Part shown: piece by piece, positions 15,808-23,651 of the stretch | Layout: every line of letters starts with the position of its first letter | Numbering within the stretch: the first letter of the stretch is position 1 | Source of the DNA: Kineosporia sp. A_224 | GTDB lineage: Bacteria > Actinomycetota > Actinomycetes > Actinomycetales > Kineosporiaceae | Length of the DNA stretch: 35,498 nucleotides | Reading direction: 5' to 3' | NCBI RefSeq assembly: GCF_002198655.1 | Contig: NZ_MWLN01000092.1 | Location: 1 to 35,498 of the forward strand | Made by a program: the position numbers and the translations under genes | Notes under the pieces: model-generated | The model's database searches: none | Told to the model about the DNA's origin: nothing | What the model saw: only the letters and a program-made list of their open reading frames with translations

Positions 15808-16335
15808 TCACCAGAACCGGCTGCCCGGGACCCCCTTGAACGGCCCGACGACGCGCTGCGTCACCCAGCCGCCGTAGAAGCCGCCGTCCTGGCCGCGCAC
15901 GGTCTCGCCGTCGACGGTCACGCGGTCCATCCGGTCCGGGTAGAGCGCGACGTGGCCGGCGAGCGCCGCGTAGCCGGCCGTCGGGTCGGGGTAGGTCCAG
16001 GCGGCGGACGGCGCGACGCACGGGGCGCCGTCCGGACCGGCCCCGCCGACGACGTCGAGGTAGCCCGCCATGCCCTTGAACTCGCACCACGACGACCCGG
16101 CCGCGGGCCGGAACGCGCCCTCGGCGGCGTCCACGAGCGGCAGGTAGTAGGTCGGCGGGTGGCTCGTCTCGAGCACCCGCAGCGCCCGCCGGGTCTCGAG
16201 GACGACGAGCCCGCCGAGCACGACGACGACGCGCTCGGACGACGGCTCGACGCGGGGCGGGCGCGGGTAGTCCCACACCGACTCCTGGCCGGGTCCGGGC
16301 ACCTCGGGGACGACCCCGGGCGGCAGCCGGCGCAC
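15808..16335 (-). CDS. DUF427-domain protein
   Basis: A 175-residue protein with one DUF427 domain: VVVVLGGLVVLETRRALRVLETSHPPTYYLP, WCEFKGMAGYLDV, and WTYPDPTAGYAALAGHVALYP are its hallmark strands. The family has a compact beta fold of unknown biochemical role. A C-terminal piece, GQDGGFYGGWVTQRVVGPFKGVPG, is typical of the actinobacterial long form. The GTG at 16335 is eight bases after the DUF3618 stop. No membrane or export signal is seen. The function is unknown. Confidence 0.85.
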   Translation of the reverse strand: MRRLPPGVVPEVPGPGQESVWDYPRPPRVEPSSERVVVVLGGLVVLETRRALRVLETSHPPTYYLPLVDAAEGAFRPAAGSSWCEFKGMAGYLDVVGGAGPDGAPCVAPSAAWTYPDPTAGYAALAGHVALYPDRMDRVTVDGETVRGQDGGFYGGWVTQRVVGPFKGVPGSRFW

Positions 16336-16343
16336 GGAGCCGC

Positions 16344-16703
16344 TCAGCCCTTCCGGCGGCGGCGGCGCAGCACGACGGACAGCAGCACGAACAGCGCGAC
16401 CGCGGCCGCGACGGCGCCGACGCGCTCGGCCCGCAGGTCGCCCTGCGGTGTGTAGACGGCGGCCTGCAGCCGGCCCTTGGCGTCCTCGACGCCGCGGGCG
16501 GCGAGTGCCTTCGGGTGCGCCCGCTCGACGAGCTCGTCGACGGTGGCGGCGAGGTGCTCGCGGCGCCGGGCGATCTCGGCCTCGATCGTCGCCGGGTCGT
16601 TGCTGCGCCGCGCGACGACCTCGCCGTCCAGAGCGGCGCGCTCGACGTCGGCCGCCACCTTCTCGACCGCCGCCTGGGTTCGTGCCGCTTCGTCCGTGCT
16701 CAC
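16344..16703 (-). CDS. DUF3618 membrane protein
   Basis: A 119-residue protein with the DUF3618 core PATIEAEIARRREHLAATVDELVERAHPKALAARG, a charged coiled-coil-like helix, followed by a single transmembrane helix (VGAVAAAVALFVLLSVVL) and a basic RRRRRKG tail at the C-terminus. It should be a tail-anchored inner-membrane protein. The GTG start at 16703 is chosen because AGGAGGTGGGG lies just before it; a longer frame to 16754 has no such site. It is the first gene of the five-gene minus-strand operon and diverges from the sugar-acid island. The function is unknown. Confidence 0.85.
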   Translation of the reverse strand: MSTDEAARTQAAVEKVAADVERAALDGEVVARRSNDPATIEAEIARRREHLAATVDELVERAHPKALAARGVEDAKGRLQAAVYTPQGDLRAERVGAVAAAVALFVLLSVVLRRRRRKG

Positions 16704-16834
16704 GGGCCCCACCTCCTGGGGAATCACGCTATGCCACCGGGAGCGACCGCACATCCGCCGTCGGTCACGGCGCGTCGCAGCGCGGCGCAGGACACCGGTC
16801 GGCTGTTACCGAGTCGAGACCGATTCTCTCTTGT

Positions 16835-16850
16835 GTTCCACAGGCTGAAC
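16835..16850. promoter_or_regulatory. Candidate IclR operator, copy 1
   Basis: GTTCCACAGGCTGAAC has inverted GTTC/GAAC ends and matches GTCCCACAGGTTGAAC at 22570 in 14 of 16 bases. Both precede operons of the same island, and the only local regulator is an IclR protein. A further GTTCCA half-site follows at 16854. Confidence 0.55.
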
Positions 16851-16909
16851 GGCGTTCCATATCTGGCACAGCCCGGTGCGGTGCTGGTCGACGACGACGG
16901 AGGTGCGGC

Positions 16910-17824
16910 ATGGCGGACGACGCCCCGCCGGTCGGTGTCGTCGGTCTCGGCGTCATGGGGTCCGCGATCGCCGGGCGGCTGCTCGCCGACGGGCTCGCCG
17001 TGGCCGTCCACGACGTCCGGCCGCAGGCCCGCGCCGCGCTCGTGGCCGCAGGCGCGACCGACTGCGCGGACCTCGCCGCCCTGGCCGCGGCCTGCGACGT
17101 CGTCGTCCTCTCGCTGAACACCGCGGCCGTCGTCCGCGAGGTCGTCCTCGGCGAGGTGGGCCTGCTCGCCGCCGCGCGCCCCGACGGTGCGGCCCCGCTG
17201 CTCGTCGTCGACATGTCGAGCATCGACCCGGTGTCGACCCGAGACCTCGCCGCCGCCGCGGCGGACCGCGGCGCCGCCTGGGTCGACGCCCCGCTCTCCG
17301 GCGGCGCCCCGGCCGCGGCCGAGGGCCGGCTCGCCCTCATGGTCGGCGGCGCCGAGGCGGACGTCGACCGCGCCCGCGGCGTGCTCGACCACCTCGCGGC
17401 CCGGGTCACCCACCTCGGTCCGGCCGGCAGCGGCCAGGTCGTCAAGCTCGTCAACCAGGTGCTCGTCGGGGCGGCGTTCTCCGCGATCGCCGAGGCCGCC
17501 GCACTCGTGCGCGCCGAGGGCCTGCGGCCCGCGGACGTGCTCGGCGCCCTCACCGGCGGCCGGGCGGACTCCGCGCTGCTGCAGGAGTTCTTCGTCAAGT
17601 TCGCGACCGGGGACCTCACCCCGACGGGCCGGATCGCCAACATGGTCAAGGACCTCGACACCGCGCGCGACCACGGCCGCGGCGTCGGCGTCCCGCTGCC
17701 GCTCACGTCACTGGTGTGCGAGCTCAACCGTTGGCTCGTGACACAGGGCCACGGGGACGCCGACAGCGCGGCGCTCATGGGATTCTTCGACGCGTCCCTG
17801 CTGCCGTCGGGAGGCCCGTCATGA
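16910..17824 (+). CDS. NAD(P)-dependent beta-hydroxyacid dehydrogenase (HIBADH/GarR family) 1
   Basis: A 304-residue protein of the 3-hydroxyisobutyrate/tartronate-semialdehyde reductase family. It has the Rossmann start VGVVGLGVMGSAIAG, the substrate motif DAPLSGGAPAA and the catalytic-Lys segment GSGQVVKLVNQ (Lys near 179). Family members oxidise short beta-hydroxyacids or reduce the semialdehydes, including L-threonate and tartronate semialdehyde, in the cytosol; the true substrate here is not certain. GGAGG is six bases before the ATG. It is the first gene of an operon whose reading frames overlap by four bases, and a shared 16-bp element lies in the leader. Confidence 0.88.
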   Translation: MADDAPPVGVVGLGVMGSAIAGRLLADGLAVAVHDVRPQARAALVAAGATDCADLAALAAACDVVVLSLNTAAVVREVVLGEVGLLAAARPDGAAPLLVVDMSSIDPVSTRDLAAAAADRGAAWVDAPLSGGAPAAAEGRLALMVGGAEADVDRARGVLDHLAARVTHLGPAGSGQVVKLVNQVLVGAAFSAIAEAAALVRAEGLRPADVLGALTGGRADSALLQEFFVKFATGDLTPTGRIANMVKDLDTARDHGRGVGVPLPLTSLVCELNRWLVTQGHGDADSAALMGFFDASLLPSGGPS

Positions 17825-18813
17825 GCGACACCACGAGCAACATGCTGCACGAGAACGGATCCGGAGCGGTCGTCGTCGACGACCCCCGCATGCTCGACCT
17901 CGTCGACGCGGGCGTCGCCGCGCAGTGGCTCGGCGGGGACGCCGCCTGGTCCGAGGGGCCGGTGTACCTGCCGGCCGAGGACGCCGTGATCTGGTCCGAC
18001 ATCCCCGGCAACCGGATCCTGCGCTGGGACGCGGCCGGCGGCGGGGTGACGGTGCACCGCACCGACGTCGAGTTCACGAACGGCCGCACCCTCGACCTGC
18101 AGGGCCGGGTCGTCGCCTGCTCGCACGGCCGGCGCGGCATCGAGCGCACCGAGCCGGACGGCACCACGCACGTCCTCGTCGACCGCTGGACCTCCCCCAC
18201 GGGTCCGGTCCGCTTCAACTCCCCCAACGACGTCGTCGTGAAGTCCGACGGCACGATCTGGTTCACCGACCCTGCCTACGGGATCATCCAGGCGCACGAG
18301 GGCCACCTCGGCACGCGCGAGTACGGCGACCACCTCGTCTTCCGGTTCGACCCGGCGACCGGCGAGGTGACCCCCGTCGTCGTCGACGTCGAGGAGCCGA
18401 ACGGGCTCGCGTTCTCGCCCGACGAGTCGCTGCTCTACGTCGCCGACACCGCGGTCGCCGCGGGCCTGGGGCACTTCCTCGCCGCGAACCACCACATCCG
18501 CGTCTACGACGTCGTCCACGGCCGGTACGCCAAGAACGGCAGGACGTTCGCCGAGGTCTCCCCCGGGGTCGCCGACGGGTTCCGGGTCGACGTCCACGGC
18601 AACGTCTGGACCTCGAGCGAGGACGCCGTCCAGGTCTTCGCGCCGGACGGCGTGCGCCTCGGCGCCGTCCCGGTCCCGCAGAAGGTCGGCAACGTCTGCT
18701 TCGGCGGCCCGGACCGCTCGACGCTCTTCGTCGCCGCGACGGCGGGGCTCTACCGGATCGACACCCGCACCCGCGGCTGCTCGCCGTCCGACCTCGCCGG
18801 AGGGACGTCGTGA
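17821..18813 (+). CDS. SMP-30/gluconolactonase-family protein
   Basis: A 330-residue six-bladed beta-propeller of the SMP-30/gluconolaconase/LRE family. The marks are AAWSEGPVYLPAEDAVIWSDIPGNRILRWD, RFNSPNDVVVKSDGTIWFTDPAYG with the metal-binding Asn and Asp, EPNGLAFSPDESLLYVADT, and GVADGFRVDVHGNVWTS. It would hydrolyse aldonolactones to the free acids with a divalent metal. No signal peptide is present, so it acts in the cytosol after uptake or after an internal dehydrogenase step. It overlaps the previous gene by ATGA and the next by GTGA. The role fits a pathway that opens a sugar lactone before oxidation. Confidence 0.9.
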   Translation: MSDTTSNMLHENGSGAVVVDDPRMLDLVDAGVAAQWLGGDAAWSEGPVYLPAEDAVIWSDIPGNRILRWDAAGGGVTVHRTDVEFTNGRTLDLQGRVVACSHGRRGIERTEPDGTTHVLVDRWTSPTGPVRFNSPNDVVVKSDGTIWFTDPAYGIIQAHEGHLGTREYGDHLVFRFDPATGEVTPVVVDVEEPNGLAFSPDESLLYVADTAVAAGLGHFLAANHHIRVYDVVHGRYAKNGRTFAEVSPGVADGFRVDVHGNVWTSSEDAVQVFAPDGVRLGAVPVPQKVGNVCFGGPDRSTLFVAATAGLYRIDTRTRGCSPSDLAGGTS

Positions 18814-19787
18814 CCGGCACCGGGATCGTCACCGGTCTCGTCGGCCTCGGCGTCATGGGCGCGGCCACCCTGCACCGGATCACCGGGCAGGGCGCCGACG
18901 TCGTCGCGACGAGCCGCTCGCGGTCCTCCCGGGACGCCGTCGCCGGCACGGCCCGCACGACCCTCGTCGACACCCCCGCCGAGGTCGCCGCCGCGGTGGC
19001 GGCCCGCACCCCGGCCCCGGCCCCGGTCGTCGTCCTCGTCGCGGTCACCGCCGGACCGCAGGTGCGCGCCGTCGTCGAGGGTCCGGCCGGGCTGCTCGCG
19101 GGACTGCCCGCCGGGCGCCGTCTGCTGCTCGTCGACACGAGCACGTGCTCGCCCGCCGACGCCCGCTCGCTGCACGCCGACCTCGCAGCCCTCGGCCACG
19201 GCGCGCTCGACGCCCCGGTGAGCGGCGGCCCGTCCGCGATCGGCCGCGGCACGCTGTCGGTCATGGCGGGCGGGGACGCCGCGGACCTCGGCGCCGCCCG
19301 CCCGGTCCTCGACCTGTTCGCCGGCACCGTCGTGCACTGCGGCGGGCCGGGCGCCGGGCAGGTCACCAAGGCCGCCAACCAGCTCGTCGTCGCGTGCACG
19401 ATCGAGGCCGTGGCCGAGGCGCTCGCGCTGGCCGCGGCCAACGGGGTCGACCCGGCACTGGTCCGCACCGCACTGCTCGGCGGGTACGCGGCCTCCCCGG
19501 TCCTCGACCTCGCCGGGGACCGGATGATCCGCGGCGACTTCCGCACCGTCGGCGCCGTCTCGCTCTTCGCCAAGGACCTCGGCATCGTCGCCGACCTCGC
19601 CACCGCGTCAGGCGTCGCCACCCCGGCCGCGGACGTCGTCCGCGGGCACGCCACCGCGCTCGCCGCGACCATGCCGGACGCCGACCACGCGGCGCTCGTG
19701 ACGCTGTTCGCCCCGGACGGCCTCGCCGCGCTCGCCGGGCCCGCCACCGCCGCCCGACCTGCCCCGAACGCCGGAGCCGTCTCATGA
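18810..19787 (+). CDS. NAD(P)-dependent beta-hydroxyacid dehydrogenase (HIBADH/GarR family) 2
   Basis: A 325-residue second member of the same family as the gene at 16910, but clearly divergent. It shows GLVGLGVMGAATLHRI, DAPVSGGPSAIGRGTLSVMAGG and GAGQVTKAANQLVV with the catalytic Lys. Two such enzymes in one operon suggest two successive or alternative oxidation steps on short hydroxyacids. The C-terminus carries an Ala/Pro-rich tail of about 20 residues. The GTG start overlaps the lactonase stop (GTGA) and its stop overlaps the SDR start (ATGA), so expression is coupled. The substrate is unknown. Confidence 0.88.
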   Translation: MTGTGIVTGLVGLGVMGAATLHRITGQGADVVATSRSRSSRDAVAGTARTTLVDTPAEVAAAVAARTPAPAPVVVLVAVTAGPQVRAVVEGPAGLLAGLPAGRRLLLVDTSTCSPADARSLHADLAALGHGALDAPVSGGPSAIGRGTLSVMAGGDAADLGAARPVLDLFAGTVVHCGGPGAGQVTKAANQLVVACTIEAVAEALALAAANGVDPALVRTALLGGYAASPVLDLAGDRMIRGDFRTVGAVSLFAKDLGIVADLATASGVATPAADVVRGHATALAATMPDADHAALVTLFAPDGLAALAGPATAARPAPNAGAVS

Positions 19788-20554
19788 CCAGCAACCCGTT
19801 CGACCTCACCGGCACCGTCGCCCTCGTCACGGGCAGCAGCCGTGGCATCGGTGCCGCGCTCGCCGAGGGGCTCGTCGGCGCCGGCGCCACCGTCGTCCTC
19901 AACGCCCGGGACGGCGAGGCCCTCGAGGCCGCCCGCAAGGACCTCGCGGCACGCACCGGTGCCACCGTGCACGCGTCGGCGTTCGACGTCACCGACGACG
20001 CGGCCGTCGCGGCCGCCGTCGCCGGCGTCGAGAGCACCGTCGGGCCGATCGGCGTCCTCGTGAACAACGCCGGGGTGCAGCACCGGGTCCCGATGCTCGA
20101 CCTCGACGTCGCGGACTGGAACCGGGTGCTCGCGGCGAACCTCACCGGGCCGTTCCTCGTCGGCCGGGCCGTCGCCCGCGGGATGCTCGCGCGCGGCACG
20201 GGCAAGATCGTCAACATCGCCTCCGTGCAGGCCCGGCTCGCCCGGCCCGGCATCGCCCCGTACGCCGCGAGCAAGGGCGGCATCGCCATGCTCACCCGGA
20301 CGATGTGCGCCGAGTGGGGGCCGTCGGGCGTCCAGGCGAACGCGATCGCGCCGGGCTATTTCGACACCGTGCTCACCTCGGCCCTCGTCAACGACCCCGA
20401 GTTCGACGCGTGGGTCAGGGGGCGCACCCCGGCCCGCCGCTGGGGCCGGCCCGAGGAGCTCGTCGGGACGTTGCTGTGGCTCGCGTCCGGTGCGTCCGAC
20501 TTCGTCAACGGGCAGGTCGTGCACGTCGACGGCGGCATGACGGCGGTGGTCTGA
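19784..20554 (+). CDS. SDR oxidoreductase, gluconate-5-dehydrogenase type
   Basis: A 256-residue short-chain dehydrogenase. The NAD(P) motif VTGSSRGIGAALAEGL, the NNAG motif (LVNNAGVQHRVPM), the catalytic Ser and YAASK, and the ending FVNGQVVHVDGGMTAVV are complete. The string FDLTGTVALVTGSSRGIG together with QHRVPMLDLD is characteristic of the IdnO/gluconate 5-dehydrogenase group, which interconverts 5-keto-D-gluconate and D-gluconate. With the L-idonate-5-dehydrogenase-type enzyme next door this gives L-idonate to 5-ketogluconate to D-gluconate. Alternatives are other 2- or 5-keto sugar-acid reductases. Confidence 0.87.
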   Translation: MTSNPFDLTGTVALVTGSSRGIGAALAEGLVGAGATVVLNARDGEALEAARKDLAARTGATVHASAFDVTDDAAVAAAVAGVESTVGPIGVLVNNAGVQHRVPMLDLDVADWNRVLAANLTGPFLVGRAVARGMLARGTGKIVNIASVQARLARPGIAPYAASKGGIAMLTRTMCAEWGPSGVQANAIAPGYFDTVLTSALVNDPEFDAWVRGRTPARRWGRPEELVGTLLWLASGASDFVNGQVVHVDGGMTAVV

Positions 20555-21733
20555 GTGGCACCGGTGACCAGCAGCACCAGCACCCGGACCGTCCGCGCGC
20601 TCGTCGCCCACGGCGCCGGCGACGTCCGCGTCGAGGAGCACCCGGCGCCGGTCCCCGGCCCCGGCCAGGTCGCCGTCCGGATCGCCTACGGCGGCGTCTG
20701 CGGCTCCGACCTGCACTACTGGCGGCACGGCCGGGTCGGCGACTTCTACCTGCGCGAGCCGCTGACCCTCGGGCACGAGGTCGTCGGCACGGTGCTCGCC
20801 GCCGGGCCGGGCGCCACGGGGGCGCCCGCGCCCGGCACGCCGGTCGCCGTCCACCCGGCGACCCCGTGCGGCACCTGCCCGGAGTGCCGGTCGGGACGGC
20901 GCAACGTCTGCCGCGCCGTCCGCTACCTCGGCAGCGCCGCGCACCTGCCGCACGTCCAGGGCGGCCTCGTCGACGTCCTCGTCGTCCCGGCCGACCAGGT
21001 CATCGCCCTTCCCGACGGGCTGTCGCTGCTCGACGCCGCCGTCGCCGAGCCCGCCGCGGTCGCCTGGCACGCCGTCTCCCGGGCCGGCGACGTCCGCGGC
21101 GCCCGGGTGCTCGTCACCGGCGCCGGCCCGATCGGGGCCCTCGTCGTCGCCGCGCTGCACCGCGCCGGCGCGGCGGAGGTCGTCGTCACCGACGTCGCCG
21201 CCGAGCCGCTCGCCCGGGCCGCCGCGGTCGGGGCCACGACGACCGTCGTCGTCGGCCCGGACGCCCCCGCGGTCGACGGCCGCACCCCCGACGAGGCGCT
21301 CGCCGCGCTCGAGGTCGACGTCGCGATCGAGTCCTCCGGCAGCCCGGCCGGGCTCGGGACGTGCGTGCGCGCCGTCCGCCGCAGCGGCCGCGTCGTGACC
21401 CTCGGGCTGCTCCCGCCCGGCGACGTCCCGTTCCCCGGCAACCTCGTCGTGACCCGGGAGGTCGAGCTCGTCGGCACCTTCCGGTTCGACCACGAGATCC
21501 ACGACGTCCTCGCGGCGCTCGCGGACGGCTCGCTCGTCACCGGCCCGGTCGTCACGCACGTCCTGCCGCTCGCGCGGGCCGCCGAGGCGCTCGAGCTCGC
21601 GGGCGACCCGCGCCGCTCGGGCAAGGTGCTGCTCGACCTCACCGACGACCTGACGGACGACCTGACGGACGACCTGACGGACGACTTGACGGACGACTTG
21701 ACGGACGACGCAGGCGGGGGTGCGACACCATGA
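20555..21733 (+). CDS. Zinc-dependent dehydrogenase, L-idonate-5-dehydrogenase type
   Basis: A 392-residue medium-chain alcohol dehydrogenase. It has YGGVCGSDLHYWRHGRVGDFYLREPLTLGHE with catalytic-zinc Cys and His, the structural-zinc cluster CGTCPECRSGRRNVC, and the Rossmann motif GAGPIGALV. The CGSDLHY-GRVGDF pattern is close to IdnD, which oxidises L-idonate to 5-keto-D-gluconate. The start GTG directly follows the SDR stop. The C-terminus is odd: LLDLTDD is followed by repeats of LTDD from a 12-bp tandem array, giving an acidic tail of about 30 residues not expected in the family. Its stop overlaps the regulator start by ATGA. Confidence 0.88.
   Translation: MAPVTSSTSTRTVRALVAHGAGDVRVEEHPAPVPGPGQVAVRIAYGGVCGSDLHYWRHGRVGDFYLREPLTLGHEVVGTVLAAGPGATGAPAPGTPVAVHPATPCGTCPECRSGRRNVCRAVRYLGSAAHLPHVQGGLVDVLVVPADQVIALPDGLSLLDAAVAEPAAVAWHAVSRAGDVRGARVLVTGAGPIGALVVAALHRAGAAEVVVTDVAAEPLARAAAVGATTTVVVGPDAPAVDGRTPDEALAALEVDVAIESSGSPAGLGTCVRAVRRSGRVVTLGLLPPGDVPFPGNLVVTREVELVGTFRFDHEIHDVLAALADGSLVTGPVVTHVLPLARAAEALELAGDPRRSGKVLLDLTDDLTDDLTDDLTDDLTDDLTDDAGGGATP
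21638..21709 (+). repeat. Six tandem 12-bp repeats encoding an LTDD tail
   Basis: A first degenerate unit (CTCACCGACGAC at 21638) is followed by five copies of (C/T)TGACGGACGAC at 21650, 21662, 21674, 21686 and 21698. Each codes for LTDD, so slippage changes tail length by four residues without a frameshift. The last two copies begin with TTGACG, a -35-like hexamer upstream of the regulator gene. Confidence 0.92.
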
Positions 21734-22515
21734 CTGCCGTGCCTGACGTCCGCTCCCTGCGCTCGGTCGACTCCCCCGCGCCCGCCGTGACCCGTGCCGT
21801 CGCCCTCCTCGAGGAGCTCGCCCGCAGCGGCAGCCCGCTCGCGCTGACCGAGCTGGCCCGCCGGCTCGACCTCGCGAAGTCCACGGTGCTCAACCTGTGC
21901 GTCGCGCTCGAGGGCGGCGGGATGGTCCGGCGGACCGACTCCCGCTGGGCCCTCGGCTACAAGGTCGTCGAGCTCGGCCAGGGCTTCCTCGCCGGGACGG
22001 ACCTCGTCGCGGAGTTCCGCCGGCTCACCGACGGGCTCCCCACCGGCCACCAGGAGACGGTGCTGCTCGCCGTCCTCGACGGGCCGGACGTGCTGTACCT
22101 CGCCCGGCACGACGGCACCCAGCCGGTGCGCCTGGCGAGCGACGTCGGACGGCGGCTGCCCGCCGTCGTCACGGCCCTCGGCAAGGCGATGCTCGCGAGC
22201 CTGCCGGCGGACCAGCTGGAGGCCCGGCTCGGTCTCGTCGACGAGATGCCGGTCCTCACCCCCCGTTCGCACCGGACCGTGGAGTCGCTGCGCGCCGACC
22301 TCACGGCCACCCGGGCCCGGGGCTACGCCGTCGACGACGAGCAGAACACCGAGGGCGTCACGTGCCTCGGGGTCGCCGTCCCCGGCATGTCCGACCCACC
22401 GACCGCGGTGAGCACGACCCTGCTCACGGCCCGGATGACCACCGACCTACGGGAGGCGCTCGTGCGCGACCTCACCGACCTCGCACGGCAGCTCTCCTCG
22501 CTCGCCCGGCTGTAG
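21730..22515 (+). CDS. IclR-family transcriptional regulator
   Basis: A 261-residue IclR protein with an N-terminal winged helix-turn-helix (ALTELARRLDLAKSTVLNLCVALEGGGMVRR, about residues 38-70) and the C-terminal ligand-binding domain (VLYLARHDGTQPVRL, LPAVVTALGKAMLA, GYAVDDEQNTEGVTCLGVAVPG). IclR regulators sense small organic acids and usually repress nearby catabolic operons. It is the last gene of the first operon and stands 101 bases before the second; the near-identical 16-bp elements at 16835 and 22570 are its likely operators, which would make it autoregulated. Inducer unknown; a sugar acid or keto acid is expected. Confidence 0.9.
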   Translation: MTAVPDVRSLRSVDSPAPAVTRAVALLEELARSGSPLALTELARRLDLAKSTVLNLCVALEGGGMVRRTDSRWALGYKVVELGQGFLAGTDLVAEFRRLTDGLPTGHQETVLLAVLDGPDVLYLARHDGTQPVRLASDVGRRLPAVVTALGKAMLASLPADQLEARLGLVDEMPVLTPRSHRTVESLRADLTATRARGYAVDDEQNTEGVTCLGVAVPGMSDPPTAVSTTLLTARMTTDLREALVRDLTDLARQLSSLARL

Positions 22516-22569
22516 GAACGCTCCCCCGACCACCCCTCTGCGACAGCTCCATCCAGCGACCCGAACGCT

Positions 22570-22585
22570 GTCCCACAGGTTGAAC
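22570..22585. promoter_or_regulatory. Candidate IclR operator, copy 2
   Basis: GTCCCACAGGTTGAAC matches the element at 16835 in 14 of 16 bases. Its end contains TTGAAC (22580-22585), a -35-like hexamer, so a bound repressor would block RNA polymerase, although no good -10 is visible at 17 bp. Confidence 0.55.
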
Positions 22586-22616
22586 ATGATCCGCACAACG
22601 ACGTGACGAAGGACGG

Positions 22617-23651
22617 ATGATGACCATGGCCGACACCGCGAGCCCCCGCCCGCTCGTCGTCGTGAGCCGCGGGGACCTCCCCGGCGCCGCGGTGACGGGC
22701 CTGGCCGCGGCCGCCGAGGTCCGCTCCTGGCCGACCGACACCCCGCCGACCGCCGACGAGCTGGCCGGCCTCGTCGCCGGCGCGTCCGGGCTGCTCGCCC
22801 TGGGCACCGACCGGATCGACGCCACCCTGCTGGACGCCGCCGGGCCGCAGCTGCGGGTCGTCGCGCTCGCCTCGATGGGCTACGACTCCGTCGACCTCGA
22901 GGCGGTGGCCGCCCGCGGCGTCGTCGCCACCCACACCCCGTCGGTGCTCGCCGAGACGACCGCCGACCTCGCCTTCGCCCTGATCCTCATGGCCCGCCGC
23001 CGGCTCCGGGTCGCCGCCGAGACCCTGCACGCCGGTGCCTGGCGCACCTTCCGGATGGGCGACCTGCTCGGCATGGACGTCCACGGCGCCCGGCTGGGTC
23101 TGCTCGGCTTCGGCCAGATCGGCCAGGCCGTCGCCCGCCGGGCCCAGGGGTTCGCGATGGACGTCGTCCACGTCGACCCGGCCCGGCCGGACGGCGGCGG
23201 GCTCTCGCGTGCCGTGACGATGGACGAGCTCGTCGCCACGAGCGACGTCATCAGCGTGCACGTCCCGCTCACCCCGGGCACCCGAGGCCTCGTCGGCAGC
23301 GACTTCCTGGCACGGATGAAGCCGACCGCGACGCTCGTCAACACCGCCCGCGGCGGGGTCGTCGACGAGGACGCGCTCCTCGAGGCGCTCGCCGCCGGCA
23401 CGATCCACTCGGCCGGGCTCGACGTCATGGAGCGCGAGCCGCGCAGCGACCGGGCGGACCGGCTCTTCGCGCAGTCCCGCCTCGTCGTCCTGCCGCACGT
23501 CGGCTCGGCGACCGAGGCGACCCGGGCCGCGATGGTCGACCTCGCGGCGCGCAACGTCGCCGAGGTGCTCGCCGGCCGGCCGGCGCCGACGCCGATCCCG
23601 GGCACGCAGGCCCTGCCGGGAGCGGGCCTCGTCGCGGGAGCCGCGTCGTGA
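22617..23651 (+). CDS. D-2-hydroxyacid dehydrogenase (GyaR/SerA-like)
   Basis: A 344-residue NAD-dependent D-isomer-specific 2-hydroxyacid dehydrogenase. It has the Rossmann motif LGLLGFGQIGQAVARRA, the substrate-binding Arg segment VNTARGGVVDEDAL, the Glu in MEREPRSD and the catalytic His in LPHVGSATEATR. Close relatives reduce glyoxylate, hydroxypyruvate or 2-keto-gluconate. Starts at 22617, 22620 and 22626 are all ATG; GAAGGA at 22608-22613 suits 22620 best. It opens the second operon and overlaps the ABC ATPase by GTGA. It may produce or consume a C2-C6 keto acid at the end of the sugar-acid route. Confidence 0.88.
   Translation: MMTMADTASPRPLVVVSRGDLPGAAVTGLAAAAEVRSWPTDTPPTADELAGLVAGASGLLALGTDRIDATLLDAAGPQLRVVALASMGYDSVDLEAVAARGVVATHTPSVLAETTADLAFALILMARRRLRVAAETLHAGAWRTFRMGDLLGMDVHGARLGLLGFGQIGQAVARRAQGFAMDVVHVDPARPDGGGLSRAVTMDELVATSDVISVHVPLTPGTRGLVGSDFLARMKPTATLVNTARGGVVDEDALLEALAAGTIHSAGLDVMEREPRSDRADRLFAQSRLVVLPHVGSATEATRAAMVDLAARNVAEVLAGRPAPTPIPGTQALPGAGLVAGAAS

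Noticed and set aside
18284-21559. A 1091-codon open frame on the minus strand
   Set aside because: It is antisense to five convincing, motif-complete enzymes; long open antisense frames are expected at this GC content and its product is low-complexity Arg/Gly/Asp/Ala with no domain.
21638-21709. CRISPR-like array
   Set aside because: Units of 12 bp are contiguous without spacers and keep a coding frame; it is a tandem coding repeat.
21686-21726. Promoter for iclR within the 12-bp repeats
   Set aside because: TTGACG is present, but the position 17 bases on (TGCGAC) does not fit TANNNT; kept only as a remark.
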